Shown: positions 9,357-19,485 of the stretch, in pieces
Position numbering within the stretch: position 1 is the first letter of the stretch
Layout: each line of letters begins with the position of its first letter
Origin: Pyrinomonadaceae bacterium
GTDB taxonomy: Bacteria; Acidobacteriota; Blastocatellia; Pyrinomonadales; Pyrinomonadaceae
Assembly (NCBI GenBank): GCA_030841085.1
Contig: JAVEDP010000024.1
Coordinates: 1-64,000, forward strand
Length of the DNA stretch: 64,000 nucleotides
Direction of reading: 5' to 3'
Notes under the pieces: model-generated
What the model was told of the DNA's origin: nothing
Databases searched by the model: none
The model's input: the letters and a program-made list of their open reading frames with translations, nothing else
Made by a program: the position numbers and the translations under genes

Positions 9357-10019
9357 TTGGCAGCGGCGGCTTTTTACGATCTCGAAGGCACTCTGGTTAG
9401 CACGAACCTGGTCCATACGCTGGGCTTCTACGCGCGGAATGAGCCCGCGCTTTTCCGCAGTTTTAAGAAGAGCGCTTCGACGCTGCTTAGCCTACCCGTC
9501 TTCGCTATTACCGATCAATACAGCCGCAAAGTTTTCAACGATCTCTACTTTAAACGCTACAAAGGTGTGAAGGAAGATCGGCTGCGGTATTTGGCCGATG
9601 ATTTATTTCTTTCAGTGCTGAAGCCGGCGGTGTTTCCCGGAACTTATGAGCTGTTAGAGAAGTCGCGTCGTAACGGCTTGCGGCAGGTTGTGGTGACCGG
9701 CGCTCTCGATGTTTCCGTTAAACCATTGATGGCCCACCTGGGAATTGAAGACTACGTCGCGAACCGTTTGGAATTCGTCAACGGCGTTGCTACCGGTCGT
9801 CTGCTGCCGCCGGTAATGGCAGCGGCGACCAAAGCATCCTGGATCAGAGTGTTCGCCGAGCGCGAAGGTCTTAGCCTCAGCGACTCTTTTGCGTATACCG
9901 ACAGCATGAGCGATTTGCCGATGCTATCGATTGTCGGACATCCTGCCGTCATTAACCCTGACATGCGTTTGCGGCAAACGGCATTGCATCACGATTGGCC
10001 GATCTTGAATTTAAAGTAG
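9357..10019 (+). CDS. HAD-superfamily (SerB-like) phosphatase
   Basis: 220 residues from a TTG at 9357, chosen because ggagg lies five bases upstream and because the HAD motif I follows at once; an upstream in-frame ATG at 9210 adds 49 residues with no domain. Motif I reads FYDLEGTL: the nucleophile Asp is present but the second acid is Glu instead of Asp. Motif II is VVVTGAL, and motif IV is the TDSMSDLPML segment near residue 182. It is the first gene of the elb-like cluster and probably acts on a phosphorylated lipid intermediate (inferred). Confidence 0.8.
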   Translation: MAAAAFYDLEGTLVSTNLVHTLGFYARNEPALFRSFKKSASTLLSLPVFAITDQYSRKVFNDLYFKRYKGVKEDRLRYLADDLFLSVLKPAVFPGTYELLEKSRRNGLRQVVVTGALDVSVKPLMAHLGIEDYVANRLEFVNGVATGRLLPPVMAAATKASWIRVFAEREGLSLSDSFAYTDSMSDLPMLSIVGHPAVINPDMRLRQTALHHDWPILNLK

Positions 10020-10075
10020 CACGGACTTAGTCGGTGCGATTTCCCGAGTTAACACAGACTAAAGTCTGTGCCACT
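10020..10075. repeat. Family B element (copy B3, degenerate left arm)
   Basis: The left arm is diverged (gcacggacttagtcggtgc, still a hairpin), while the right arm acacagactaaagtctgtgc is intact. It fills the gap between the HAD and LarA-like genes. Confidence 0.8.
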
Positions 10076-10083
10076 AAAAACCT

Positions 10084-11682
10084 ATGGCCCTGCAACTAAG
10101 ACGAAAAACGCACGAGTCAGTTGTCTACATCGACCGCGATAGCGCGCCCCGCATCATTCCGTCCGGCGAAGACTTCATTCTCGAAGACCTCCCCATCGGC
10201 ACGCGGGTGATTTATCCGAACGCGCCCATCAAAGGTCTGCCAAACCGCGAAGCCGCGATTCGTTATGCGCTCAATCATCCGCATGGTTGCGACCCGTTGT
10301 TTGCGCAGCTCGAGCCCGGCATGCAAGTCACGGTCGCCGTTGACGACATCAGTTTGCCGTTGCCGCCAATGGCCACTCCGGACATTCGTCAAACCGTTCT
10401 TGAAATAGTTTTAGACATGCTTGCCGGCCATGGCGTCGATGATGTTCACATCATCATTGCCAATTCCCTGCACCGCAAGATGACTGAATGGGAAATGAAA
10501 CGGATGGTGGGAAAGAGGATTTTCGACGAATACTATCCCGATCGTTACTACAACCACGACGCGGAATGGCTCGACGGGCTGATCAAAATCGGCGAGACGA
10601 AACACAAAGAGCCGCTAACGCTCAACCGCCGGGCCGCGGAAAGTGATCTGTTGATTTATGTGAACATCAATTTGGTGCCGATGGATGGCGGGCATAAATC
10701 AGTTGCAGTCGGCCTATGCGACTACGAATCGTTGCGCGCGCATCACGAACCGCAAACGATTCGCGACTCGGATAGCTACATGGATCCGGCAAAGTCCGAG
10801 TTGAATCACAAGGTCCACCGCCTCGGCAAGATTGTTGACGAGCACCTGAACGTCTTTCACATCGAAACAGCCATCAACAATCGCATGTACAAAGGCGACA
10901 TGGATTTTCTGTTGAAGAATGAAGACGATTTCACCGCCTTTGATCGCATGAAGTTTGAAGCGATGCGTTACACGATGAGCAAATTGCCGCGTCCGGCGCG
11001 GCGAAAGCTGCTTCACTCAAAACCGGCGCAATACGAAATGATTGCCTGCCATGCCGGCAACACCGAACCGGTGCACGAAAAGATTATTGAGAAGGCTTTT
11101 GACCAATACGCCATCCCGGTGCGTGGGCAATGCGACATTCTTATCACCGGCATTCCGGATATTTCACCCTACAACGTTTATTCGGTGTTGAATCCGCTGC
11201 TGGTCCAGGTGATGGGTCTGGGTTATCACTTCAACTTTTATCGCAACAAGCCGCTGCTTAAGAAAGGCGGCGTGCTGATCATTCATCATCCCTGCTACGA
11301 CGAGTTTGATCACAAATTTCATCCTAGCTATATCGAGTTTTTCAATCGACTCTTGCCCGAGACCCGCGACGCATTTGTCCTGCGCGACAAATACGAACGC
11401 GAGTTTGCGAACAATCCCAGTTACGTCGAGATGTACCGGCGCGGCAACGCCTATCACGGCGCGCATCCGTTTTTCATGTGGTACTGGGGCGAGAATGGCC
11501 GTCAACATGTTGGCAAGGTGATCGCGGCGGGCGCCGAGAACGCGCATGTGCCGGCGATGCTGGGCTGGGACCGCGCCGACAATTTGACTGAGGCTATCGC
11601 GATGGCGCGCAGCTTCATGGGCAGCTCGGCGGAGATCACGATGCTGCATCAACCGATCATCGCCATCGCGGATATGGAATAG
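10084..11682 (+). CDS. LarA-like (DUF2088) lactate racemase-family protein
   Basis: 532 residues. The N-terminal DUF2088 domain is recognisable by [15 protein letters not shown] (about residues 80-95), the family His-Arg in [18 protein letters not shown] (about 121-140), [16 protein letters not shown] (about 158-173) and [11 protein letters not shown] (about 202-212). LarA uses a nickel-pincer cofactor for hydride-transfer racemisation of lactate and other 2-hydroxyacids. At 532 residues this one is longer than LarA (about 420). No pincer-cofactor genes are in view. In this cluster it more likely acts on a hydroxy-lipid or glycerol-derived intermediate than on lactate (inference). Confidence 0.82.
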   Translation: MALQLRRKTHESVVYIDRDSAPRIIPSGEDFILEDLPIGTRVIYPNAPIKGLPNREAAIRYALNHPHGCDPLFAQLEPGMQVTVAVDDISLPLPPMATPDIRQTVLEIVLDMLAGHGVDDVHIIIANSLHRKMTEWEMKRMVGKRIFDEYYPDRYYNHDAEWLDGLIKIGETKHKEPLTLNRRAAESDLLIYVNINLVPMDGGHKSVAVGLCDYESLRAHHEPQTIRDSDSYMDPAKSELNHKVHRLGKIVDEHLNVFHIETAINNRMYKGDMDFLLKNEDDFTAFDRMKFEAMRYTMSKLPRPARRKLLHSKPAQYEMIACHAGNTEPVHEKIIEKAFDQYAIPVRGQCDILITGIPDISPYNVYSVLNPLLVQVMGLGYHFNFYRNKPLLKKGGVLIIHHPCYDEFDHKFHPSYIEFFNRLLPETRDAFVLRDKYEREFANNPSYVEMYRRGNAYHGAHPFFMWYWGENGRQHVGKVIAAGAENAHVPAMLGWDRADNLTEAIAMARSFMGSSAEITMLHQPIIAIADME

Positions 11683-11684
11683 AA

Positions 11685-11777
11685 AGTGGCATAGACTTCA
11701 GTCTGTGCTCGTGGAGCAAAATTCAACCCCCCGTGATCTGTATAGCGTGACAAGCACAGACTAAAGTCTATGCTACT
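11685..11777. repeat. Family B REPIN-like element (copy B4)
   Basis: The left arm at 11685-11709 and inverted right arm at 11754-11777 enclose a longer spacer than in copy B2. The right arm ends three bases before the start codon of the next gene, so this gene's ribosome-binding region lies inside the repeat. Confidence 0.88.
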
Positions 11778-11780
11778 AAG

Positions 11781-14700
11781 ATGAACCTATCGCCAACTGA
11801 AATCTATCGGGATCGAAAGATCTTCATTATTGGAAGCACCGGCTTCCTCGGAAAAGTGACGCTTAGCATGTTGCTGGATCGCTTTCCCGACGTGGGCCGC
11901 GTTTATGTAACCGTGCGCGCTCGCTCGCAGGAAGAATCGGAAACGCGCTTCTGGAACAACGTAATCACGGCGCCGCCTTTCGATCCTTTGCGTGACCGTT
12001 ACGGCAGCGCGCTTGACGGCTTCATTCGCGACAAGGTCGTAATCGTTGGCGGCGATATTGGCGATACGAACCTCGGCTACAGCGAAGAGCAGGCGCAGCA
12101 AATTGCGGACGACGTCGATGTTGTTCTGAACAGCGCCGGCAACGTTACCTTCAATCCGACCCTCGAAAGCGCGCTGCGCACAAACGTAGTTGGCACTCAG
12201 AACGTGATCGCCTTTGCCAAACGCATGAAACGGCCGGCGCTAATTCACGTCTCAACTTGCTTCGTCGCCGGCAACCGTTCCGGACCCGTATGGGAAAACG
12301 ATCCGGTCGTCGGATATTTCCCTCGCAAGGATGAGCTGAAAGGCGTCGAGTTTTCCGTTGAAGAAGAGATACGCGACTGCGCGAAACTCGCCGACCGAGT
12401 ACGTGAAGAGGCACGCGACGCGATGATGATCGCGCGTTTTCGCGAACTCGCCCGCAAGCGGTTGAATGAGGAAAATCGCGACGTTGACGATCCCGACGCG
12501 CTCGGATTGGCCGTTGCGCGCGAACGCAAGGTGTGGACACGCACGCGCCTGACTGAACTGGGCGTCGAGCGTTCTGCGTTTTGGGGCTGGCCAAATATTT
12601 ACACCTATACGAAGTCGCTCGGCGAACAACTCGTCGCTGCCGAAACAGGAATTGTTCGCAGCATTGTGCGGCCCAGCATTGTCGAGTCCGCGCTTGAATA
12701 TCCGTTTCCCGGCTGGAACGAAGGCTTTACCACCACAGCGCCGATTATTTTTCTCGTCCTGAAAGGTCAGATAAAGATTCCGGCAAGCGAGAAATTAATT
12801 CTTGATATCACGCCGGTCGATCAAGTTTCTTCCGTGATGCTGGCGGTCACCGCCCAGGCCTGCATTGAGCAGCCGGCACTGGTCCATCAGACGGCCACCG
12901 GCGATTCTAATCCCAACAGCATGGACCGCATTATCAGCCTGGTCGGACTCTACAAGCGTAAACATTTCCAGGAGAAAGAATCGGGCTTCAAACTCGCCAA
13001 CCAAATAGCCGCCCGCATGGAGCCGCGAGCGGTTTCCACTTCAAGTTTTGAAAAACTTTCGGTGCCGATGTTCAACTCAGCCGCGAAAAAAGCTTCGTCG
13101 TTACTTGAGCGCGCGCGACCAAAGTGGGGCGGCGGTCGCGCTGCCGAAGTTATCGATCGCTTAAAGTCGGGCGTGGATCGCGTTGAAGAAATAACGCACG
13201 AGACTTCAGAAGCATTTGATATGTTTCGCCCGTTCACAATTGAAAACGCTTACATCTTCCGTTCCGATAATGTGCGCGCATTGTTTGCGCGGTTAAGCGA
13301 AGACGAACAGGGACTGCTGAACTGGTCCCCGGAAAAGATTGACTGGTACGACTACTGGCTCACCAAACATTTGCCCGGGCTGAAGAAATGGGTCTTCCCC
13401 ACGCTGGAAGAGGACATGCGCGCCCAACCCAAGCGCATTTACACGTATCGCGATCTAATAGAGCTCTTCGAAACTTCGACCAAGCGCCACGCCACCCGAG
13501 TGGCTATGCGCATCGAACGCGACGGACGCAAAGAACAATACACTTACGCCGACCTCGGTGAACTGGCGAGACGCGCCGCCGGTTTTCTGGCAAGTGAAGG
13601 CGTCAAGCCTGGCGACCGCGTGATGCTTGTCAGTCACAACGCGCCTGAATGGGGCATGAGCTATTTCGGCGTGTTGAAGACTGGCGCGAGCTGCATTCCC
13701 GTCGACGCCGAAAGCTCAACTGAAGAAATCATTAATTTCGCGCGCGCCGGTGAGGCTGCCGGCATTGTCATCAGCGAGAAGCTCAACGAGGAGCATTCGG
13801 ATCTGGCCGAACGGCTTCGGAATGAAGGCTTGACAGTTTCCATTTGGACTTTTGATCAAGTGTTTGCGCTGCATGATGAAGCGACGGAAGACGAACGCAT
13901 CGCTCTGTTGCCGCAAAAAGTCACCGCGCAGACGGTCGCTTCGCTAATCTTTACTTCGGGAACAACCGGCCGGCCCAAAGGTGTGATGCTTTCACATCGC
14001 AACTTGACCAGCATGGTCTCAATGCTGTCGTCGGTTTTCGATATGAGCACCAAGGACGGCGTTCTGTCCGTCTTGCCGCTGCACCACACATTTGAATTCT
14101 CCACGGGATTTCTAACGCCTTTGAGCCGCGGCGCGCAGATTACTTATTTGCCTGAACTCACCGGCGAAGCGCTGGCCCGCGCGATAAAGAACGGTCACGT
14201 CACCGGCATGGTAGGCGTACCGGCATTGTGGGAGCTGCTGCATCGACGCATCAAGAACAGGCTTTACGAAAACAGCGACTGGATCGGCAAAACTGCCGAC
14301 GCAATGATCAAGGCGAACGCCTGGCTGAGAGATCGAATATCGCTCAATCTTGGACCACTCATTTTTTATCCGATTCATGAAGGCATGGGCGGGCGCATTC
14401 GTTATTTCATCAGCGGGGGTTCGGCGCTTAGCGAAAAACTGCAAAAGGATTTTCAGGGACTCGGCTTCACGGTGCTCGAAGGCTATGGCCTGACCGAAGC
14501 CTCGCCGGTATTGACGGTCACGCGGCCTGAGAATCGCATGTTGACTGGAAGCGTGGGCCGGCCACTGCCGGGAGTCGAGGTGAAGATTTCCGATCCGGAT
14601 GCGAGCGGCGTCGGTGAGGTAATTGCACGTGGTCCAAACGTAATGCTCGGTTACTACGCCGATGAAGATGCGACGCGCAGCACGCTCGTCGAGCGCTGGC

Positions 14701-16190
14701 TCTATACCGGCGACCTCGGCCGGCTGGACGAAGACGGCAATCTTTTTCTCGTTGGGCGTTCGAAAGAAATCATCGTTGATACGAACGGAAAAAACGTCTA
14801 TCCGGACGAGATCGAAGAAGTCTACGACACTTCTCCTTACGTGAAGGAGTTGAGCATCGTCGGTTTGGCTGACGGCATTGGCGAGAAAGTCGCCTGCCTA
14901 GTCGTGGCTGATGATGAATATGACATCACGCTTTCTCGATCCGAGTTGCGCCGCAAAGTTGAAGAACATTTTCGCGAAGTATCCGCATCGCTTCCCTATT
15001 ACAAGCGAGTAAAAGTTTTGCACTTCACCGATATCGAATTGCCGCGCACGGCGACTCGTAAAGTGAAGCGTGCCGAAGTGGTTACGATTCTTCAGGCGCT
15101 CGAAGAAACAGAAAAGTCCGGCCTGCCTGAATCAAGAGACAGTGTCATCGATTCTGAAAGCCGCTGGCTGATTGGGATTGTCGCCAACGTCAGCAATCGT
15201 TCGCGCGATGAGATCTCGATAAATTCGCGGCTCGCCGACCTCGGCTTTGACAGTCTCATGTTTGTCGAACTGGCGGCGGCGGTTGAAAACGCGGGCGGTT
15301 CAATTTCTGCTCCCGAACGTTTCAACGAAGTGCAGGACGTACGCGAGCTCGCCGGAGTTGTCAGCAGGCGGCCGGGCGCGGCGGCCGGGCGGGAAAGTGC
15401 GAAAACGGCAACAGCGGTCCGCGATGAAGGCGACGAAATCAAGGTTCCGTCCTTTGTTAGCGTTGCGGGCAACAAGGCAGCTGATGCGCTGCAATGGCTG
15501 TTCTATGACCGGTTTCTCGACACGCATTACGAAGGCCGCTCGAATATTCCGCCGCACACAAATTTCATCGTCGCTGCGAACCACTCTTCCCATCTTGACA
15601 TGGGCCTGACGAAGATGGCGCTGGGCGAAGCGGGCAAGGACATGGTTGCGCTCGCCGCGGCTGACTATTTCTTCGACAACAAATACAAGCGCGCCGTGAT
15701 GGAGAACTTTACGAACCTCGTTCCAATGGAGCGTACCGGGTCGTTGAGACAATCGCTGCGTCACGCGAGTTCATTTCTGGACCGTGGTTACAATGCTTTA
15801 ATTTTTCCCGAAGGCACCCGCTCTATAACCGGCGAGATAGCGGAATTCAAACCGATTATCGGGTATCTCTCGCTGCACGCGCGTGTTGGTATCCTGCCGA
15901 TTTATTTGGAAGGAACACACGACGCGATGCCGAAAGGCTCGACCATTCTCAAGAATCGGAAGATCGGCGCGCGCATCGGTCGCTACGTTTCGATCGAGGA
16001 ATTGGAAGGTATGACGCAGGGCATGCCGCGCGCCGAGGCTTACCGTTTGATTGCGGCCAGAATCAAACATGACGTTGAGAATTTGCGCGATTCAACGCGA
16101 CGAAGTTTTGACGCGAAGGAATTGCGAGCGCGCTGGAAAGCTGAACGGCGGACGCAGGTCGATGGACGCGAAGCCGCAGAAGAAATTTAG
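11781..16190 (+). CDS. elbD: Multidomain acyl reductase/AMP-ligase/carrier/acyltransferase (ElbD-like)
   Basis: 1469 residues with four domains. (1) Residues about 10-400: fatty-acyl reductase/Rossmann domain with GSTGFLGKV and YTYTK (YxxxK catalytic pair, about 274). (2) About 560-1110: adenylate-forming ligase with FTSGTTGRPKGVMLSH (about 724), GYGLTEASP (about 900) and YTGDLGRLDEDG (about 974). (3) About 1115-1195: carrier domain with LGFDSLMFVEL, the Ser being the phosphopantetheine site. (4) About 1215-1469: PlsC-type acyltransferase with NHSSHLD and FPEGTRS. This order matches the multifunctional ElbD of the Myxococcus xanthus ether-lipid locus as I recall it. It plausibly activates, carries, reduces and transfers a fatty acyl chain. 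Confidence 0.85.
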   Translation: MNLSPTEIYRDRKIFIIGSTGFLGKVTLSMLLDRFPDVGRVYVTVRARSQEESETRFWNNVITAPPFDPLRDRYGSALDGFIRDKVVIVGGDIGDTNLGYSEEQAQQIADDVDVVLNSAGNVTFNPTLESALRTNVVGTQNVIAFAKRMKRPALIHVSTCFVAGNRSGPVWENDPVVGYFPRKDELKGVEFSVEEEIRDCAKLADRVREEARDAMMIARFRELARKRLNEENRDVDDPDALGLAVARERKVWTRTRLTELGVERSAFWGWPNIYTYTKSLGEQLVAAETGIVRSIVRPSIVESALEYPFPGWNEGFTTTAPIIFLVLKGQIKIPASEKLILDITPVDQVSSVMLAVTAQACIEQPALVHQTATGDSNPNSMDRIISLVGLYKRKHFQEKESGFKLANQIAARMEPRAVSTSSFEKLSVPMFNSAAKKASSLLERARPKWGGGRAAEVIDRLKSGVDRVEEITHETSEAFDMFRPFTIENAYIFRSDNVRALFARLSEDEQGLLNWSPEKIDWYDYWLTKHLPGLKKWVFPTLEEDMRAQPKRIYTYRDLIELFETSTKRHATRVAMRIERDGRKEQYTYADLGELARRAAGFLASEGVKPGDRVMLVSHNAPEWGMSYFGVLKTGASCIPVDAESSTEEIINFARAGEAAGIVISEKLNEEHSDLAERLRNEGLTVSIWTFDQVFALHDEATEDERIALLPQKVTAQTVASLIFTSGTTGRPKGVMLSHRNLTSMVSMLSSVFDMSTKDGVLSVLPLHHTFEFSTGFLTPLSRGAQITYLPELTGEALARAIKNGHVTGMVGVPALWELLHRRIKNRLYENSDWIGKTADAMIKANAWLRDRISLNLGPLIFYPIHEGMGGRIRYFISGGSALSEKLQKDFQGLGFTVLEGYGLTEASPVLTVTRPENRMLTGSVGRPLPGVEVKISDPDASGVGEVIARGPNVMLGYYADEDATRSTLVERWLYTGDLGRLDEDGNLFLVGRSKEIIVDTNGKNVYPDEIEEVYDTSPYVKELSIVGLADGIGEKVACLVVADDEYDITLSRSELRRKVEEHFREVSASLPYYKRVKVLHFTDIELPRTATRKVKRAEVVTILQALEETEKSGLPESRDSVIDSESRWLIGIVANVSNRSRDEISINSRLADLGFDSLMFVELAAAVENAGGSISAPERFNEVQDVRELAGVVSRRPGAAAGRESAKTATAVRDEGDEIKVPSFVSVAGNKAADALQWLFYDRFLDTHYEGRSNIPPHTNFIVAANHSSHLDMGLTKMALGEAGKDMVALAAADYFFDNKYKRAVMENFTNLVPMERTGSLRQSLRHASSFLDRGYNALIFPEGTRSITGEIAEFKPIIGYLSLHARVGILPIYLEGTHDAMPKGSTILKNRKIGARIGRYVSIEELEGMTQGMPRAEAYRLIAARIKHDVENLRDSTRRSFDAKELRARWKAERRTQVDGREAAEEI

Positions 16191-16241
16191 TTAAATTGAA
16201 TTTCTGGTACCCGGCTCGAGCACAGTGTTCATGGCCCGCGT

Positions 16242-16300
16242 AGTGGCATAGACTTTAGTCTGTGGCTTCGTAAGGCGCACAGACTGAAGTCTATGCCACT
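16242..16300. repeat. Family B REPIN-like element (copy B5)
   Basis: agtggcatagactttagtct at the left and cacagactgaagtctatgcc at the right. Relative to copy B2 the loop base changes (ttt/gaa against ttc/aaa) while the stems are kept. It fills the gap between the elbD-like and SDR genes. Confidence 0.9.
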
Positions 16301-16323
16301 AATCCGGGCGCTTATATCTTTTT

Positions 16324-17427
16324 ATGGCCACAACGAAGAACAACTCGACCAAACGCACCGCGCGCATCACACCCGCAAAGCCCGGCACCAAGCGGCGTGC
16401 GGCGATCGAAAAGCGACCCCGTGCAACTACTTTGATAACTGGGGGTACAGGTTTCCTCGGTTCCCATCTCGTCAAGCAGTTGGTCGCTGACGGCGAAAAA
16501 GATCTTCGCGTGATGGCGACGTCCATTCCCGATTGGCTGGTGGGCCTGGGAGTGGAAACTTTCGCCGGCTCAATCACCAATGAAAAAGACATCAAGCAAG
16601 CGGTTGACGGCATCGCGCAGATTTATCATCTGGCCGGAAAAGTTTCGCGCGAACGCGAAGACGCGCAAGAAATGTACAAAGTCCATGTTGAAGGAACGCG
16701 CCTGCTCTGCGACGCAGCGAAAGCCGCTGACGTGAAAACGATCGTGCTTGCTTCAACCAGCGGCACAATCGCGGTCACCGAAGATGGTGAACTGCTGCCG
16801 GACGAGTCGTACCCGACCCCGCTCGACATCATTGCGCGCTGGCCCTATTACGCCAGCAAGACTTATCAGGAAATGGCCGCGCTCGAACGATTCAACGGCA
16901 AGGGAGCGCGTGTGGTGATAATGAATCCCAGCCTTTTGCTTGGTCCGGAAGATGAGCGGCTGAGCTCGACAAAAATAGTGCTGGACTTTATGGCGCGAAA
17001 GATTGGCGCGGTGCCGACGGGTGGTTTGAGTTTTGTCGATGTGCGCGACGCGGCGAAATCATTTCGCGCCGGCATGAAGAAAGGCCGGCACGGCGAGCGG
17101 TACTTGCTCGGCGCAGCCAACTGGACGTTTTCCAAATTTTTTGGGCGGTTGGAAAGACTGACAAAGATCTCGGCGCCAAAGCTTGCCTTGCCTTCGCGGT
17201 TCGCCATTAGCAGTTCGAAGTTGATCGATTCCTTTTTCAAGCAATGGGACATGACCTCGCCTGTCGAGCCAGGCGCGATCGAGATGGCCCAGTACTATTG
17301 GTACCTCAACTGCGCCAAAGCGTCGCGTGAATTGGGCTTTCGTCCGCGCGATCCGGGCGAGACACTGCATGACACCGTCACCTACGTCCGCCAGAACTTC
17401 CTCGGCGCCGATGTCTTTGGGAAGTAA
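16324..17427 (+). CDS. NAD-dependent epimerase/dehydratase (extended SDR)
   Basis: 367 residues. A basic, Lys/Arg-rich N-terminal extension (about 1-35) precedes the Rossmann motif TLITGGTGFLGSH (about 37-49). Further SDR landmarks are IYHLAGKVS (about 99), the catalytic YYASK (about 175) and FVDVRDAAKSF (about 239). Closest in style to NAD-dependent epimerase/dehydratase and dihydroflavonol-reductase-like enzymes. It is the last gene of the elb-like cluster and is expected to reduce or oxidise a carbonyl or hydroxyl intermediate of lipid synthesis (inferred). Confidence 0.85.
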   Translation: MATTKNNSTKRTARITPAKPGTKRRAAIEKRPRATTLITGGTGFLGSHLVKQLVADGEKDLRVMATSIPDWLVGLGVETFAGSITNEKDIKQAVDGIAQIYHLAGKVSREREDAQEMYKVHVEGTRLLCDAAKAADVKTIVLASTSGTIAVTEDGELLPDESYPTPLDIIARWPYYASKTYQEMAALERFNGKGARVVIMNPSLLLGPEDERLSSTKIVLDFMARKIGAVPTGGLSFVDVRDAAKSFRAGMKKGRHGERYLLGAANWTFSKFFGRLERLTKISAPKLALPSRFAISSSKLIDSFFKQWDMTSPVEPGAIEMAQYYWYLNCAKASRELGFRPRDPGETLHDTVTYVRQNFLGADVFGK

Positions 17428-17555
17428 GATTTGCCGCGGATTACGCGGATAAACGCGGATCTGAAAAAAGCAAGAAACTGCACCAGCTAGCCAACTCTAC
17501 GTTTCATTTTTTTTATCCGGGTGACTCCGCGTTAATCCGCGGCAAATAATCTTAC
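17427..17555. repeat. Inverted repeat (gccgcggattacgcggat type)
   Basis: taagatttgccgcggatta at 17425-17443 is mirrored by taatccgcggcaaataatct at 17533-17552, around about 90 bp. It lies between two convergent genes and may act as a bidirectional terminator, although the spacer is long for one. Confidence 0.8.
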
Positions 17556-17559
17556 TTAC

Positions 17560-19407
17560 CTATTCTCCAAGCGCTGCGTATTTGAACACCCGGAAACGAT
17601 ACCGCTGCTGGTCGCGAATGTTCTTTGCCACCGCGCCATGCAGATTCTCATCCCAGGTTGTGTACTGATCGATGAATCGATCGGCCGCAGCCTTGTCGCC
17701 GCCGTACTGGACTTCTAAAACTTTCGCGAGCAGCTTGCCGACTACGCTGTGATATTTGTCATAGTGAATACGCAAGGTATGAGTCGACTGATCGAATGTC
17801 AGCAGTCCATTTTCCAAAAAGTAATTCCACTGCATTAGCTGCATCGTGTTGTAAGGCTGATCGCGCCGCGGCTTGTTGTTCTGCAACACGCGCAAGACGC
17901 CGCCGGCATAAACACTCTTGAGTTGTGCCTCGGTGTAATAACCCTGTTTGCGCAGCGCGTCGGCAACGAACAAAGAAACCAGATCCGCCTTCATTTCTTC
18001 GAGCAGGCTCGAATCTTCCTGCAGCGCATCGTCCAGTTCGCGATTGTCCTTAGTGCGGTCAACGCCAAGATAGTGACCAACTTCGTGCCATAGCGTGCGG
18101 TAGAAATTGCCTTCGTTAGTTAAATCCTTCGCCTGCTCAGCGCCGACTGCCGCTGCCAGATTGTTCGACGTGCTCTCAAAAATACTGGTGTCGCGCATAA
18201 TATTGGCGCGCAACAGAATCGTGCGGCCGTACCGGCGCGCAAGATAACTTTCATTCGGCAGGATGGTGGCAGTATTGCCGCCGCGCGTCTGGCCAAAATC
18301 GGCGACCACGTCGTAAACGCCTACGGGAATATCTTCACGCACGCGCTTGTGATGATCGTACGGCAGCGAATCCTCCAGCGCCTGCAGTCCTTTCATCGCC
18401 TGGCGCAAGGCGGTCGTTTCCTGCTGGCGCGTTGCCAGCAAACTGAAACCAAAGAACGACTTCACACCGTAAAGCTCATCGTCGTACGTTTCATAAGAAC
18501 CGATCTGCGCATTTAAGTTTTTGAAGTGGCCGGTGACCCAGGCGGCGTCGCCCGACTCATAATCGTCGGACAACAGATCGCGTGCGCGATTGCGCAGATA
18601 CCTGGCGAACTCTTCGTCGTCCTTCACCACTAAATCGGCGGCCTCGTTCAGCAGGGCATACACCTTCATCAATTCGTCAGCATAAGCAAGCGAATAAGGG
18701 ATGGCGTAAAACTTTTGCCCAGCACGCGGCACCGACATGCGAGATCCCGAACGCAGCTTTGCGCCAACAAGTTCACTCAAATTATCCTGAAGTCCGGGAT
18801 GAAGCGTCGCCAGCACCGAATATTTTTTGAGCTTTAGCAAATCTTCAGAAAGGTTCTGCTGCGTGGCGGCACGCACCACACTGCGCAAGTCGAGAATCTT
18901 ATCCCGCTCTTCGGGATGGGCGGCCAACTCGGCATCGACATCCTCTTTTTTTACCGCCCAGGGGTACACATTCTTGCCTGGCTCGATGCCGGGAACGGGC
19001 AGAAATGGTTCGCGTTTGTTTTCCAGCGTCGTCGCAATTGGGCCCTGGCTTAGCCGGTAAAGCGTCAACAAGTTCTGCGTTGCCGCAGTCGAGCCCATTC
19101 GCTTATCGACCTGGACCAGATCGCGATATGACGAGAGCGCATCGGGATGCCGCTGCTTTTCGTAAAGCGATTGAAAGATTTTTCCAACTTCCAAGAGCTT
19201 CTCAACAGCACTGCGTTCGCCGGCAGTTAACTGAGATAAAGCTGGATCGAGACGAATCGTCTGCGTCTTGTCGATGATCTGCTGGCTCTTTGCGAGCGGC
19301 CAATAACCGGGCGGCAGGGTGGTTGGATTTTTCATGCGAGATGCACTTTGTGCGAATGCCAAAACACAAAAACTAAACAGCAGCGCGATACTTGCCAGTC
19401 TAATCAT
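17560..19407 (-). CDS. Putative M49-like zinc metallopeptidase, exported
   Basis: 615 residues. A signal peptide occupies residues 1-20 (ends LAFAQS). A zinc-site motif LWHEVGHYLGV lies at about residue 440, followed about 30 residues later by LLEEMKADLVSLF, whose Glu could be the third zinc ligand. This HExxH ... EExxAD layout resembles the dipeptidyl-peptidase III (M49) group, where the first motif is one residue longer (HELLGH); here it is HEVGH. Expected to be a periplasmic or outer-envelope peptidase. The family is assigned on motif only, so substrate use is open. Confidence 0.72.
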   Translation of the reverse strand: MIRLASIALLFSFCVLAFAQSASRMKNPTTLPPGYWPLAKSQQIIDKTQTIRLDPALSQLTAGERSAVEKLLEVGKIFQSLYEKQRHPDALSSYRDLVQVDKRMGSTAATQNLLTLYRLSQGPIATTLENKREPFLPVPGIEPGKNVYPWAVKKEDVDAELAAHPEERDKILDLRSVVRAATQQNLSEDLLKLKKYSVLATLHPGLQDNLSELVGAKLRSGSRMSVPRAGQKFYAIPYSLAYADELMKVYALLNEAADLVVKDDEEFARYLRNRARDLLSDDYESGDAAWVTGHFKNLNAQIGSYETYDDELYGVKSFFGFSLLATRQQETTALRQAMKGLQALEDSLPYDHHKRVREDIPVGVYDVVADFGQTRGGNTATILPNESYLARRYGRTILLRANIMRDTSIFESTSNNLAAAVGAEQAKDLTNEGNFYRTLWHEVGHYLGVDRTKDNRELDDALQEDSSLLEEMKADLVSLFVADALRKQGYYTEAQLKSVYAGGVLRVLQNNKPRRDQPYNTMQLMQWNYFLENGLLTFDQSTHTLRIHYDKYHSVVGKLLAKVLEVQYGGDKAAADRFIDQYTTWDENLHGAVAKNIRDQQRYRFRVFKYAALGE

Positions 19408-19485
19408 AGATTACCTCAGCCAGGATCTTTCGGATCATTTTGATTTCCGATCATACCGAATAGCGGAGGATTTCGGCTAGCGCGT

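Noticed and set aside
10084-11682. Genuine lactate racemase
   Set aside because: It is over 100 residues longer than LarA, no nickel-pincer cofactor genes are visible, and it sits in a lipid-type cluster.
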